Assembly: GCF_000219585.1 (NCBI RefSeq)
Contig: NC_015731.1
Coordinates: 1,426,001-1,490,000, forward strand
Reading direction: 5' to 3'
Length of the DNA: 64,000 nucleotides
DNA from: Nitrosomonas sp. Is79A3
GTDB lineage: Bacteria > Pseudomonadota > Gammaproteobacteria > Burkholderiales > Nitrosomonadaceae
A program made the translations under genes and the position numbers. The notes under the pieces are model-generated. The model saw nothing but the letters and a program-made list of their open reading frames with translations. It made no database searches and was not told where the DNA came from. Positions 18,131-27,502 of the stretch are shown here, piece after piece; the first letter of the stretch is position 1; each line of letters opens with the position of its first letter.

Positions 18131-20629
18131 ATGAATCATTTTAAGCTGTCTTTTCGCATGTTGTACCGTGATTGGCGCGCGGGCGAACTCAATGTGTTGG
18201 TTTTTGCGCTGGTCATTGCAGTCAGTGGAATGGCCACAGTGGGTTTTTTTGCTGATCGGGTGGAACTGGCACTTTCGCGCGAAAGCAATCAACTGCTGGG
18301 TGCGGATTTACTGATTATTTCGAGTAAACCCTTACCCGAACACTATGCCGATGAGGCTAGCCGGCTTGGATTATCTGTTTCAACGCTGACCAAATTTCCC
18401 AGCATGGTCTCCAATGGCGAGAACAATCTGCTGACTGAGATTAAAGCAGTCACAGAGGGCTATCCACTGCGCGGGCGTGTGCACCTGGCCAGCAGATCTT
18501 TAGAAACAGCAGAAATTCAGGTTGCTGGCAGAATTCCACAACCGGGCACTATCTGGGTCGATGAAAAAGTCATGACACGGCTTGAGCTTAAAGGCGGTGA
18601 CATGGTAGATGTAGGTGACACCCAGTTGACGGTGACCGAATTGGTCGTGCGTGAGCCGGATCACTCGGTGGGATTCATCAATATGGGCGCGCGCGCTATG
18701 ATCAATGCAGCCGATTTGTCAGATACCGGTTTAATTCAGGAAGGCAGCCGTGTTTCCTATCAGTTACTCGTGGCGGGTGAAATAAAAGCGGTGCAGCAAT
18801 TTCGTGATTGGGCGAAAACTCGGCTCACCAAAGCACAGAGAATTGAAGGGATCCGGGATGCACGTCCCGAGATTAAAGCCGCATTGGAGCGTTCAGAAAA
18901 ATTCTTAAGCCTGGCGGCCCTGGCCAGTGTTGTTCTGGCAGCGGCGGCGATAGCATTGGCAGTGCGTCGGTTTACACAGCGTCATCTAGATGGGTGTGCG
19001 GTGATGCGCAGTTTGGGAGCCAGTCAGAAACAATTATTTTATCTGTACTTGTATTATTTTATTGTTCTGGGCGTTATCGCCAGCAGTGTTGGATGCCTGA
19101 TTGGTTTTGCGGCGCAGGAGATTCTGACTCACTGGCTGACCGGTATTGTCGACACGGAATTGCCCTGGCCCAATTGGCTGCCAGCACTGCAAGGCCTACT
19201 GGTAGGGCTGGTGTTGTTACTGGGTTTTGCATTACCGCCTGTGCTGAATTTACGTAGCGTTCCGGCTTTACGGGTATTGCGCGGGGATATCGGCTTATCC
19301 AATGCGCATAGCATAGCTGGCTATTTATTGGGATTGGTGGCTCTCTCGCTTTTGTTTATCTGGAAAGCGCAAGACCTGAAACTGGGGCTTTATATCGTCA
19401 TAGGATTTGTCTCGGCTATTGTCATTTTTGGTTGTCTGGGTTGGTTACTGATCAGAGTACTATCAAGCCTCCGGCATCAAGCCGGCGGGGCCTGGCGTTA
19501 TGGTTTGGCCAGCATCAGCCGCCGCGCGGTTTCAAGCGTATTGCAAGCTGTGGCACTGGGATTGGGTTTGATGGCATTGCTGGTGCTGACATTGATTCAG
19601 GATGACTTGATCGACGATTGGCATACTAGCTTGCCGCCCGATGCGCCGAATCATTTTTTGGTCAATATTCAACCGGATCAATTGCAGCCGCTGGAGGAAT
19701 TTTTTCTGCAATATGGCATTGAACATCCGCCGGTGTTTCCGATGGTAAGAGGCCGTTTGATCAAGATTAATGGGAAGGATGTGTCGCCGGAGGATTATCC
19801 GAATGATCCGCATGCTGAAAGGCATATCCGGCGCGAATTCAATTTATCCTGGGCGAGTCAACAAGCATTGGATAACCAAGTTGTTCAAGGCAAATGGTGG
19901 AATGCGGATAGCAGCGAAGCGGTTATGTCGATTGAAGAAGGCATCGCTAAAATAATCGGTGTCAAGCTGGGTGATGAATTGACTTATGATATTGCAGGCA
20001 GCCCCTTTTCAGCTAAGATCACCAGCATGAGAAAAGTGGATTGGGATAGTTTCCGGGTTAATTTTTTTGTTGTCGTACCGCCTGGTTTGCTGGATAACTA
20101 TCCGGTCAGTTATATCACCAGTTTTTATGTGCCGCCCGAAGAAATTGCGTTGATGCATGAACTGGTCAGGGCCTTTCCGAATATTTTGGTGGTCGATGTG
20201 GCAATCGTCATCAACCAAGTGCAACAAATGATCGATCAGGTAACGCAGGCGATTGAATTTGTTTTTGTGTTTACTGTACTGGCTGGCTTTTCCGTGTTGT
20301 ACGCAGCGATTGCTTCTACGCAAGACGAACGCATTTATGAAGCGGCTATTTTTAGAGCACTCGGTGCCCGACGGGAACAATTGTCACGTGCCTGGGCAGC
20401 CGAATTTGCAATCTTGGGCGGATTGGCCGGATTATTTGCATCGGCCGGTGCCAGCGTATTGGGCTATGTCATCGGTAAGTATGTCTTGCATCTAGACTAC
20501 ACGTTTAATCCCTGGATTTGGCTTGTTGGTACGTCAATCGGTGTGATCGGTGTTTTAGTGGCCGGCATGCTGGGTACGCGCTCAGCATTATCCAGCCCGC
20601 CGCTATTAACTTTACGCAAAATTGGCTAA
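18131..20629 (+). CDS. ybbP: FtsX-like ABC permease, YbbP type
   Basis: An 832-aa membrane protein with an N-terminal transmembrane helix and a large periplasmic segment (about 40-250). Two FtsX/MacB_FTS four-helix units follow, near 260-500 and 720-830, split by a second periplasmic domain. RSLGASQKQL and RALGARREQL are the coupling-helix sequences that contact the ATPase, one in each half. It lies 67 bases after ybbA and 9 bases before hemW, indicating one operon. Its role is probably envelope-linked extraction or mechanotransmission; substrate unknown. Confidence 0.9.
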   Translation: MNHFKLSFRMLYRDWRAGELNVLVFALVIAVSGMATVGFFADRVELALSRESNQLLGADLLIISSKPLPEHYADEASRLGLSVSTLTKFPSMVSNGENNLLTEIKAVTEGYPLRGRVHLASRSLETAEIQVAGRIPQPGTIWVDEKVMTRLELKGGDMVDVGDTQLTVTELVVREPDHSVGFINMGARAMINAADLSDTGLIQEGSRVSYQLLVAGEIKAVQQFRDWAKTRLTKAQRIEGIRDARPEIKAALERSEKFLSLAALASVVLAAAAIALAVRRFTQRHLDGCAVMRSLGASQKQLFYLYLYYFIVLGVIASSVGCLIGFAAQEILTHWLTGIVDTELPWPNWLPALQGLLVGLVLLLGFALPPVLNLRSVPALRVLRGDIGLSNAHSIAGYLLGLVALSLLFIWKAQDLKLGLYIVIGFVSAIVIFGCLGWLLIRVLSSLRHQAGGAWRYGLASISRRAVSSVLQAVALGLGLMALLVLTLIQDDLIDDWHTSLPPDAPNHFLVNIQPDQLQPLEEFFLQYGIEHPPVFPMVRGRLIKINGKDVSPEDYPNDPHAERHIRREFNLSWASQQALDNQVVQGKWWNADSSEAVMSIEEGIAKIIGVKLGDELTYDIAGSPFSAKITSMRKVDWDSFRVNFFVVVPPGLLDNYPVSYITSFYVPPEEIALMHELVRAFPNILVVDVAIVINQVQQMIDQVTQAIEFVFVFTVLAGFSVLYAAIASTQDERIYEAAIFRALGARREQLSRAWAAEFAILGGLAGLFASAGASVLGYVIGKYVLHLDYTFNPWIWLVGTSIGVIGVLVAGMLGTRSALSSPPLLTLRKIG

Positions 20630-20638
20630 CCACGCTTC

Positions 20639-21859
20639 GTGACTTTGATGATTTCACCGGCATCGATCCTCGGTTCGCAATCACCCAAGCTCAAGTCATT
20701 GCCGCCGCTAAGTTTGTATATCCATATTCCGTGGTGCCTGAAGAAATGCCCTTATTGCGATTTTAACTCGCATGCAATTCGCGGGGAGGGCAGCCAGGCA
20801 CCGGAGGAAGAATATGTTGCAGCATTAATCCGAGATCTCGAGTTTGCTCTGCAAGATGTTTGGGGGCGGCGGCTCAGCAGCGTATTTTTTGGCGGCGGTA
20901 CACCCAGTTTATTTAGCGCCAAAGCGATTGATGCAATCTTGACGGCAGTGCGCACATTGTTGCCGCTGGAACATTTTGCCGAAGTGACTCTGGAAGCCAA
21001 TCCCGGAACATTTGAAGCGCAAAAATTTGCCGATTTTCGTGCCGCAGGCATCAACCGTTTGTCGATCGGCATACAAAGTTTTAATGCGCAGCATTTAAAG
21101 GCGCTAGGGCGTGTGCACGATGACCAGGAAGCGCATCGTGCGGTGGAGATTGCGTTAAAGAATTTCGACAATATCAATCTCGACTTGATGTACGCATTGC
21201 CCGGTCAAACCTTGGAAGAAGCGCAAGCTGATATTGAAATGGCGTGTTCTCTCGGCGTCACGCATATTTCCGCTTATCATTTGACGCTGGAACCGAATAC
21301 GCTGTTTCACCGCTTTCCCCCCAATCTTCCCGATGATGAGCAAGCTGCGGCGATGCAAGAGATGATAGAGCAAACGACCGCAAGCCATCAGTACCGGAAT
21401 TATGAGACTTCGGCTTTCGCACGGGCAGGGAAGGAGTCACGCCATAACATGAATTACTGGCTATTTGGCGACTATCTCGGTATTGGCGCGGGCGCGCACA
21501 GCAAAATCAGTTTTGCCGATAAGATTGTGCGGCAGATGCGCACTAAGCAACCGAAGGAGTATCTGTCCAAAGCCAATGCAGCAGAGTCGTTAATCCAGAC
21601 GCAGCAGATACTGACTCCCGCAGACCGGGGTTTTGAATTTATGATGAACGCATTGCGGCTCACCGGCGGATTTGAAACGGCCGTATTTCAAGAACGTACC
21701 GGCCTACCGGTTGCCGCCGTTCAGAAACAATTGGATGAAGCCGAACAACGCGGCTTGCTGGTGCATGATAATCACCGCATTAAACCCACCGTCTTAGGCA
21801 GGCGCTTTCTCAACGATCTGCTGCAGCTTTTTTTGCCTGAAACGCCAAACCCGGGATAA
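20639..21859 (+). CDS. hemW: radical SAM heme chaperone HemW (oxygen-independent coproporphyrinogen oxidase-like)
   Basis: A 406-aa radical SAM protein. The CX3CX2C cluster motif is at Cys33, Cys37 and Cys40 (PWCLKKCPYCDF). GGGTPSL and EANPGTFE form the SAM-binding strands, and the HemN C-terminal domain follows. The sequence matches HemW, which binds heme and delivers it to respiratory proteins, rather than the longer HemN oxidase. The start is GTG 20639 or ATG 20648; either leaves the cluster motif intact. Close coupling to ybbP suggests co-transcription. Confidence 0.9.
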   Translation: MTLMISPASILGSQSPKLKSLPPLSLYIHIPWCLKKCPYCDFNSHAIRGEGSQAPEEEYVAALIRDLEFALQDVWGRRLSSVFFGGGTPSLFSAKAIDAILTAVRTLLPLEHFAEVTLEANPGTFEAQKFADFRAAGINRLSIGIQSFNAQHLKALGRVHDDQEAHRAVEIALKNFDNINLDLMYALPGQTLEEAQADIEMACSLGVTHISAYHLTLEPNTLFHRFPPNLPDDEQAAAMQEMIEQTTASHQYRNYETSAFARAGKESRHNMNYWLFGDYLGIGAGAHSKISFADKIVRQMRTKQPKEYLSKANAAESLIQTQQILTPADRGFEFMMNALRLTGGFETAVFQERTGLPVAAVQKQLDEAEQRGLLVHDNHRIKPTVLGRRFLNDLLQLFLPETPNPG

Positions 21860-21940
21860 CGCTCGTCATCGGTTCAGCGCGATTATGCGCTAAAATCGCA
21901 CGCTTCTGATTTGAAGTTATTTGCAAAAGGAGCCAATGCC

Positions 21941-22735
21941 ATGGCATACGTGAAACCGGAAGAAATTGTCGAAAACATGTTACAGGCAGGGGCTAAGAAA
22001 GCCAGTCTACCGGTCAAGCAGTTGCTGATTCGTGGTTTTCTGGCAGGTGCCTTTCTCGGCTATGCCACCACGCTGGCGATTCTGACGGCAACACAAACCG
22101 GCTGGGGTATTGCCGGCGCTTTGGTGTTTCCGGTGGGCTTTGTCATGATCGTTCTGCTCGGATTGGAATTGGCAACCGGCAATTTCGCGCTGATTCCGAT
22201 TGCGGTCAAAGATCAAAGAACACCCTTCAGTCATTTGCTCAGGAACTGGACCTGGGTGCTGACCGGAAATCTGATCGGCAGTGTCACCTATGCGTATTTG
22301 TATTGCATCGTCGCGACCAAAATGGGAACGATCGACCCGGAAACCATCCCCGCGCTGCAACGAACCATCGCCATCGCAGAAACCAAAACACTTGAATACG
22401 CCAAGCTCGGTTTGGATGGCACGATCACCGCCTTTACCAGTGCGATGCTGTGCAATTGGATGGTAACATTGGGCGCCGTCATGGCATTCACTTCCACCGC
22501 CACCATTGGAAAAATCGCCGCGATGTGGCTGCCTATCATGACCTTCTTCGGCCTCGGCTACGAACACGCCATCGTCAACATGTTCGTGATCCCCGCCGGT
22601 ATCCTACTGGGCGCGGATATCACCATCGTGGATTGGTGGTTGTGGAACGGACTGCCGGTGCTTGCGGGGAATTTGTTTGGCGGGATGATTTTTACCGGGT
22701 TTATGTTGTATTGGAGCTATAGAAAGGTGGATTGA
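21941..22735 (+). CDS. formate/nitrite transporter (FNT) family channel
   Basis: A 264-aa inner-membrane pentameric channel for small monovalent acids. It shows six hydrophobic spans and the FNT signature GYEHAIVNMFVIPAGIL with the central-pore His. The LELATGNFALIPIA segment forms one of the two re-entrant constrictions. The ATG at 21941 has AGGAG 8 bases upstream; a TTG ten codons earlier lacks support. In ammonia oxidisers NirC-like channels are candidates for nitrite export, a plausible but unproven role here. It is transcribed alone, 81 bases after hemW. Confidence 0.88.
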   Translation: MAYVKPEEIVENMLQAGAKKASLPVKQLLIRGFLAGAFLGYATTLAILTATQTGWGIAGALVFPVGFVMIVLLGLELATGNFALIPIAVKDQRTPFSHLLRNWTWVLTGNLIGSVTYAYLYCIVATKMGTIDPETIPALQRTIAIAETKTLEYAKLGLDGTITAFTSAMLCNWMVTLGAVMAFTSTATIGKIAAMWLPIMTFFGLGYEHAIVNMFVIPAGILLGADITIVDWWLWNGLPVLAGNLFGGMIFTGFMLYWSYRKVD

Positions 22736-22871
22736 ATTAAATAAATATAGCATTCCTTAAATTGGTTAATAATTTTTCTAGAGTTAATAAGCTTTGTATT
22801 TTTGGGATACCTATCAGCAATTTTTAGGAGCAGACTGGGTCAGCAATGTAAATTAGTTGAGGGATTGAGTT

Positions 22872-24842
22872 ATGAATGATTACGAACAATCTTCTCTCTG
22901 GAAGAATGCTTTTACACATCGCGATGATGATTTTAATAATCAACGAGACAAACTAGCTCAAGCTTATCGTGATTTTCGTGCGCGAGTGGCTTTGCTGCTT
23001 CAGCAAATTCAAAGTGAATTACCGTCTCTTACGCTGCATGATATTACGCATGTAGATTCCTTATGGCGTATTGCTTCTGAAATCTCTGGTCCCAATTATC
23101 CCTTGAACCCAGCCGAAGTGTTCGTGCTTGGTGGAGCATTTCTGTTACATGATGCGGCACATTGTCGTGCAGCATTTACTGGTGGCATTAATGAATTGCG
23201 CGAAACGACTGAGTGGCGGGATGCTGTAGCGCAACGACAGTATAGTCCAGAGCAGCTTGTTGAAGGTTCAGAGGCTTTCCAGGTTGTTTTATTTGATACT
23301 TTGCGGGTACTTCATCCCAAACGGGCGCTCCGATTGGCTTTCGCCAATTGGAGTGATACAATTGGCGGAGCACCTTTTCATTTGTTTCCCCACGACGAAT
23401 TGCGCGAAGCTTATGGCCATATTATTGGTGTGATAGCCCAAAGTCATTGGTCGAATCCCCATGAACTTGAGTCTTTTGCACGGCAAAATGTGTCTGCCCC
23501 GGTAAATCTGGCACCAGCTAACTGGACAGTCAATATGCTTAAGGTAGCAATTTTGTTACGGGTTGCTGATGCTGCGCATATTGATGCCAAACGAGCTCCT
23601 CGATTATTGCTTGCCATGAATCAGCCACAGTTGATTTCTCGCGACCACTGGCAGTTCCAGGCACGTTTACATCAACCCCATTGTGATACTAATCGGAAAG
23701 AACTTTTATTTACAAGTAACCCCTTTCCAGCTGCAGAACAAGATGCTTGGTGGCTTGCGTATGACGCCGCCAGGCTGGTGGATCAAGAATTGTCTGCAGC
23801 TTATCACTTGCTTCGAGATCATCAACTAGATCCACTTGTAGCTCACGAGGTTGCTGGAATTCGCACACCAGAAGCTTTCTCGCGTCATGTTCCCACTGAA
23901 GGTTGGCATCCTGTCAATGCTTCATTACAAATCAGTAATGTCAAATCGGTGGTTGAGCGTTTCGGGGGTGCCAAACTATATGGTGATAAACCGTATTTGG
24001 CTCTAAGAGAATTGTTGCAGAATGCCCGCGATGCAGTGTTTGCCTGCCGTGCAATTGGTGGATTAGAAGAAAACGATGGATCTATTGAAGTTAAATTGGA
24101 GCAGCACGGCGGTGAAGATTGGCTTCATGTAATAGACACCGGTATCGGTATGAGCCGTTATGTTTTGACTGAGATTCTTCTAGATTTTGGCCGCTCACTT
24201 TGGCGTGACTCCTCGTTGCGTAGTGAATGGCCTGGGCTTGCTGCCTCCGGTTTTGATGCAGTAGGTCGTTTTGGGATTGGGTTTTTTGCGGTATTTATGC
24301 TGGGTGATCACGTCAAGGTAACCACACGTCGTTATGATTCCCATCCTGACGATGCTGAGAATCAGTGGGTGTTGGAATTTCCCAAAGGACTGGTCTTACG
24401 CTCTATTCTGCGTCCGCCATTAAGTAGTGAAAAATTGCGTCGCCCTGGAACTCGCATTTCTGTTTGTCTTAAGGATAAAAAAGCACTACTTTCTGTTGTT
24501 CGGAGCTCGCTCAGCTTTTCTTTTGGATCTAAAAGGGAAAATATTCCTTTTTCGCTTTCTCAAATCGTTGGTGCAATTGCGCCGGCTTTGGAAGTAGATG
24601 TCTGGACGAAAGAGGGGCTAAATCAGAAAATAAAAACGATTTCTGCCGGAGATTGGCGCCAAATTGAACCCGAGCAGTTACTTGAGAGATTAATACCTGT
24701 TGTTAGTCCAGGTTTGTTTTCTTATGAAAATTTCTTAAGAAGTCTTGCTGCAGTTTCAGACGGGATAACTGCCATGGTGAATAAAGATAATAAGATTTTG
24801 GGCAGGTGTGCAATTCATGAGGATGGTTTTTTTCTGGACTAA
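22872..24842 (+). CDS. HD-domain + Hsp90-like (GHKL) ATPase, zero-frame product
   Basis: A 656-aa protein. The N-terminal half is an HD-type domain: LHDITHVDSLW (His56, Asp57, His60) and LLHDAAH (His93-Asp94), with DAAHIDAKRAP further on. The second half is an Hsp90-like ATPase: N-box ELLQNARDAV (about 380-389), G1 box DTGIGM (422-427) and G2 box GRFGIGFFAVFM (465-476). This architecture occurs in proteins I recall as predicted conflict or defence NTPases. The frame ends at TAA 24840, 7 bases after a T_TTT_TTT heptamer in exact -1 register; the remaining 200-odd codons continue in the -1 frame. It stands alone, flanked by AT-rich DNA and a repeat, suggesting acquisition. Confidence 0.8.
   Translation: MNDYEQSSLWKNAFTHRDDDFNNQRDKLAQAYRDFRARVALLLQQIQSELPSLTLHDITHVDSLWRIASEISGPNYPLNPAEVFVLGGAFLLHDAAHCRAAFTGGINELRETTEWRDAVAQRQYSPEQLVEGSEAFQVVLFDTLRVLHPKRALRLAFANWSDTIGGAPFHLFPHDELREAYGHIIGVIAQSHWSNPHELESFARQNVSAPVNLAPANWTVNMLKVAILLRVADAAHIDAKRAPRLLLAMNQPQLISRDHWQFQARLHQPHCDTNRKELLFTSNPFPAAEQDAWWLAYDAARLVDQELSAAYHLLRDHQLDPLVAHEVAGIRTPEAFSRHVPTEGWHPVNASLQISNVKSVVERFGGAKLYGDKPYLALRELLQNARDAVFACRAIGGLEENDGSIEVKLEQHGGEDWLHVIDTGIGMSRYVLTEILLDFGRSLWRDSSLRSEWPGLAASGFDAVGRFGIGFFAVFMLGDHVKVTTRRYDSHPDDAENQWVLEFPKGLVLRSILRPPLSSEKLRRPGTRISVCLKDKKALLSVVRSSLSFSFGSKRENIPFSLSQIVGAIAPALEVDVWTKEGLNQKIKTISAGDWRQIEPEQLLERLIPVVSPGLFSYENFLRSLAAVSDGITAMVNKDNKILGRCAIHEDGFFLD
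24827..24833 (+). promoter_or_regulatory. T_TTT_TTT slippery heptamer (possible -1 frameshift site)
   Basis: Zero-frame codons are GGT TTT TTT CTG GAC TAA, so the seven T bases form X_XXY_YYZ exactly in register. A -1 slip would read TCT GGA CTA AGA and enter the downstream frame, which is open from 24821 to 25483. GAGGAT lies 3 bases upstream, closer than the usual stimulatory spacing, and I see no strong hairpin downstream. A lost T by mutation or assembly error explains the data equally well. Confidence 0.45.
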
Positions 24843-25483
24843 GAAAAGGTGTAATTACAGTAGGGGGGTTATTTGGCGGTACCATTTCGAACTTGTCTGG
24901 AATGCTTGTTGGTGATCAACTGGATCGTTTAGATCGTAGTGTTGCTATTCCTGCTGTTTCTGCAGATGTGCTGAAAACATGGGCTGATCAACAAGTAACT
25001 GTTCTCCGGCAGCAAGATGGTTTATCTTTAGAGTCCAGTAAAATATTGTTGAATCTAGGTGCAGTCGCCGAGGATATCTTCATAATTTCTCATGGCAACA
25101 CTCCTCTAACAACACGAATGTTCAGAGAGCTTGTATTTCAATTGGATGAACTCTGGTTATTGGATCAAGATGAAATTAGTTATAACTCCGATAGGGATGA
25201 TGTTTTGAAATTTGAATTCGAAGATTTACTCGAATTGGATTCCAAGGTTTTTTTACTGAATATGAGAGTTCTAGAAAATAGATTTATTACGGAGTCAGTT
25301 TGGCCAGAGCAACTTTTTCCTGGCGCTTTGCTTTTCCCGATAGAAATTGCCAATCAAGTACTGAAAGAAGTTTGGGGTTATGGAGAGCAAGAAGAACAAG
25401 ATGATGCAATCATTGGTACTGCTAATGGAACCTCCATTGTGCGAACTGTAACTATTTGTAGGCGTAATTCCAATTCTCGATAG
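24833..25483 (+). CDS. C-terminal part of the HD/Hsp90-like ATPase in the -1 frame
   Basis: About 216 codons continue the ATPase after the T7 run. The joined sequence would read GFF-SGLRKGVITVGGLFGG, which is glycine-rich and without a stop, as expected of an uninterrupted C-terminal domain. No good independent start is seen: the first plausible codon is TTG 24893 without a ribosome site. With the first part the protein would be about 870 aa. The tail is acidic (LDQDE, EFEDLLELD) and unrecognised. Translation through frameshifting, or a pseudogene state, are the two main readings. Confidence 0.6.
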   Translation, partial: SGLRKGVITVGGLFGGTISNLSGMLVGDQLDRLDRSVAIPAVSADVLKTWADQQVTVLRQQDGLSLESSKILLNLGAVAEDIFIISHGNTPLTTRMFRELVFQLDELWLLDQDEISYNSDRDDVLKFEFEDLLELDSKVFLLNMRVLENRFITESVWPEQLFPGALLFPIEIANQVLKEVWGYGEQEEQDDAIIGTANGTSIVRTVTICRRNSNSR

Positions 25484-25709
25484 ACATGCAAACATATAAA
25501 ATATATAACTAATTGTTTTTAATAGATTAAACTAATATAATTATTGCCATTTCTATCTGTAATTGGAATAAGGCTTGTTTTTAGTTCAAAATGAACTTGC
25601 GATTCCTCGTGGTTTTATCAGGGGACCACAATAGATTGCGCTTTTTCCACAATTGTATCTGTGCTTTCTGATTCCGATTCTGCGGAATTAAGCTTTATGC
25701 ATATAAATT

Positions 25710-25816
25710 AGCTTCTGAATAACTTTCATTTCCGCATAGCGAGAAATCTATGTTGTCTAATCCAAAAGATTCCTCACTGTGTTCGGAATGACAAAGGTAA
25801 GTTATTCAGAAACTCC
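25710..25816. repeat. palindromic dispersed repeat, copy A
   Basis: The ends GCTTCTGAATAACTT and AAGTTATTCAGAAACT are inverted repeats. The 33-base interior at 25764-25796 (beginning AAAAGATTCCTCACTGTG) is identical, in inverse orientation, to 57494-57526. ATAGATTTCTCGC-type sequence also recurs in both. No ORF is present. It resembles a small non-autonomous element or extragenic palindrome. Confidence 0.65.
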
Positions 25817-25860
25817 CTGAAGTGGTGATGATTGAGAATTTTCTTGATCTCTCAATCAGA

Positions 25861-25897
25861 AAAAAACCAACCCCGTTCTGGTAGCGGGGTTAGTTGG
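25861..25897 (-). terminator. rho-independent terminator of the PEP-CTERM gene
   Basis: On the minus strand the stem AACCCCG / CGGGGTT, extended by further pairs, closes a 9-base loop and is followed by six T. It lies 18 bases beyond the stop of the gene ending at 25916. Confidence 0.85.
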
Positions 25898-25915
25898 AGT
25901 TGCAATAAAATCAAA

Positions 25916-26854
25916 TTAAGCGTTTTCTTTCCGGCGGCGTGCTATAAAACCCAACAAGCCCAGTCCGGCCAGTAGCATGGCATAGGTTTCAGGTTCTGGA
26001 ACTGGTGGGGGGTTATCAATGGTGTTGCCAACGGCAGAGAGGTCTTCTAGTAAACGCCCGGTATAGGGGTTTGGGATACCCGATAGGTCAATGGTCGTCA
26101 TGTAAACACCAAGGCCAGAGTACTCGAGCAATCTGTTGTTGAAGATGTCGGAAACAAAATAGTTAGTGCCGTCAAAAGCAATCCCGGTAGCGCCGCCAAC
26201 CCCTTGGTCATTCGGAGTAATAAAACCCGAGATTATCTCGACTCCATTACTGTCATAAACGTCGTAGGCTCCGATAATACTGCCATTCGTCGGGCCAAAA
26301 CCTCCATCATAACGGTTAGCGATGAAGGTCGTAGCTCCCCCTAAGATATTCGGATTGTTTTGCACCTCGAAACCGTCGCGCGAATTAGCGCCAACGGCAT
26401 CCGGACCGGTCAGAGTGATTGAACCAGCAAGAACTCCTGCGGTAGTGTACTTGTTGATAACACCGTTAGTGGCTTGGTAGTCGTTAGCATACAGGTATGT
26501 GCCATCCGTCGCGATGTTTGCAATCCCATTGAAACCTGTGTTCACCACGATACCCAAGTCAGCATGCGTGATCGCGTTGGTCTTGTATATGTTTCCCGAA
26601 CTAGCTGTCGTGTAGTATATGTCATTCCCAAGAACTGCAACGCCACGACCGTTGTCATTTACGGCTATGGGATTTGGAACGAGGAATTGCTGACCTGGAA
26701 CGAGAAGCCCCGTCGTTGTGTCGAAGGCTTCCAAGTTTACGTTCCCAGAGCTAGCACTGTTACCCCAGACGACAGACGCTTGCGCTGGCAGCATAGTTGC
26801 TATGAGGCAACCAGTAGCTGCAAGCGCGAGGGTATAGCATTTCATTTGTTTCAT
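25916..26854 (-). CDS. PEP-CTERM sorted exported protein, beta-propeller-like
   Basis: A 312-aa exported protein with an N-terminal signal peptide (cleavage near AQAS) and a canonical sorting tail: PEP motif VPEPETYAMLLAGLGLLGF, then a hydrophobic helix and RRRKENA. Exosortase removes the tail and releases the protein to the surface or matrix. The body has repeated blade-like units (NGIANIATDGTYLYANDY, TGIAFDGTNYFVSDIFNNRL), suggesting an NHL or SMP-30-like propeller. No exosortase gene lies in the window. It is a monocistronic unit with its own terminator. Ligand or function is unknown. Confidence 0.85.
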   Translation of the reverse strand: MKQMKCYTLALAATGCLIATMLPAQASVVWGNSASSGNVNLEAFDTTTGLLVPGQQFLVPNPIAVNDNGRGVAVLGNDIYYTTASSGNIYKTNAITHADLGIVVNTGFNGIANIATDGTYLYANDYQATNGVINKYTTAGVLAGSITLTGPDAVGANSRDGFEVQNNPNILGGATTFIANRYDGGFGPTNGSIIGAYDVYDSNGVEIISGFITPNDQGVGGATGIAFDGTNYFVSDIFNNRLLEYSGLGVYMTTIDLSGIPNPYTGRLLEDLSAVGNTIDNPPPVPEPETYAMLLAGLGLLGFIARRRKENA

Positions 26855-27502
26855 GATCTCTTTTTCCTTTTAGAAGTTTATTTAAGATGCACCGCATCTG
26901 CGGGACACCGACCAGGCTTTTTAGCGATTCGGATGTATACAGAAAATAAACGCCCATACGATTCAGGTACTAACTCTAATAATTGATTTTCAGTATCAAT
27001 TTTGGCAGATCCCAAATTCATAGACTCCCTCATCTAATCAGATAATTTTCCAAATACCAATCCTTATTAATCATATTAGGCCTTCCAGTTTAATAAAAGA
27101 ATAAGCATTTTGCCTATTTTTCAGATATTTTTATATATAAAAACGACTTGCAAGGAGTCTTTATTAAACTTATCTCACTTGTCGTTGGATAATTTTGCAA
27201 GCGGCTCAAAGTTTCATAATTTTCACCTTCTGCATACGTGTGAATAAAAAATAAACTCTATTCTGCTTATATTTAAATAAATATTAAATATTAACGGCTT
27301 ATATTAACTGTTCAAGTCACTTAATGCTGTTGTCAGATGCTCACTGTTTTTTAGGACATTTGTCCTAATTCTTAATTTGCAAACAAGATGGTGCATGCTA
27401 ATACTATTTCGTTCATACAAAAAAATTTGCGGTATCTTTTATTTTTTTTCAGAAAAAGCGCGTTAGAATGGAATCTCATAGATCAGTGAAGGAGAGACAG
27501 AG
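26855..27502. other. 648-base intergenic region
   Basis: AT-rich DNA between the divergent PEP-CTERM and UDG-fold genes. It holds a second copy of the ATAAGCATTTTGC motif (27101-27121) and several A/T runs. A candidate GGAGAG ribosome site (27490-27495) serves the gene at 27503. I checked for a sigma-54 type promoter: TGCAA and GTGCAT occur at 27377-27397 but the spacing is wrong. No ORF is supported. Confidence 0.5.
27101..27121. repeat. inverted-repeat motif ATAAGCATTTTGC, copy 2
   Basis: Twenty of 21 bases match 6385-6405. The one difference (GCC for GCT) breaks the inverted repeat slightly. It lies about 250 bases upstream of the minus-strand PEP-CTERM gene. Confidence 0.3.

Noticed and set aside
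27377..27397. Possible sigma-54 promoter (TGCAA ... GTGCAT on the plus strand)
   Set aside because: The two blocks are 8 bases apart instead of 5, and the second lacks GTGCCA.
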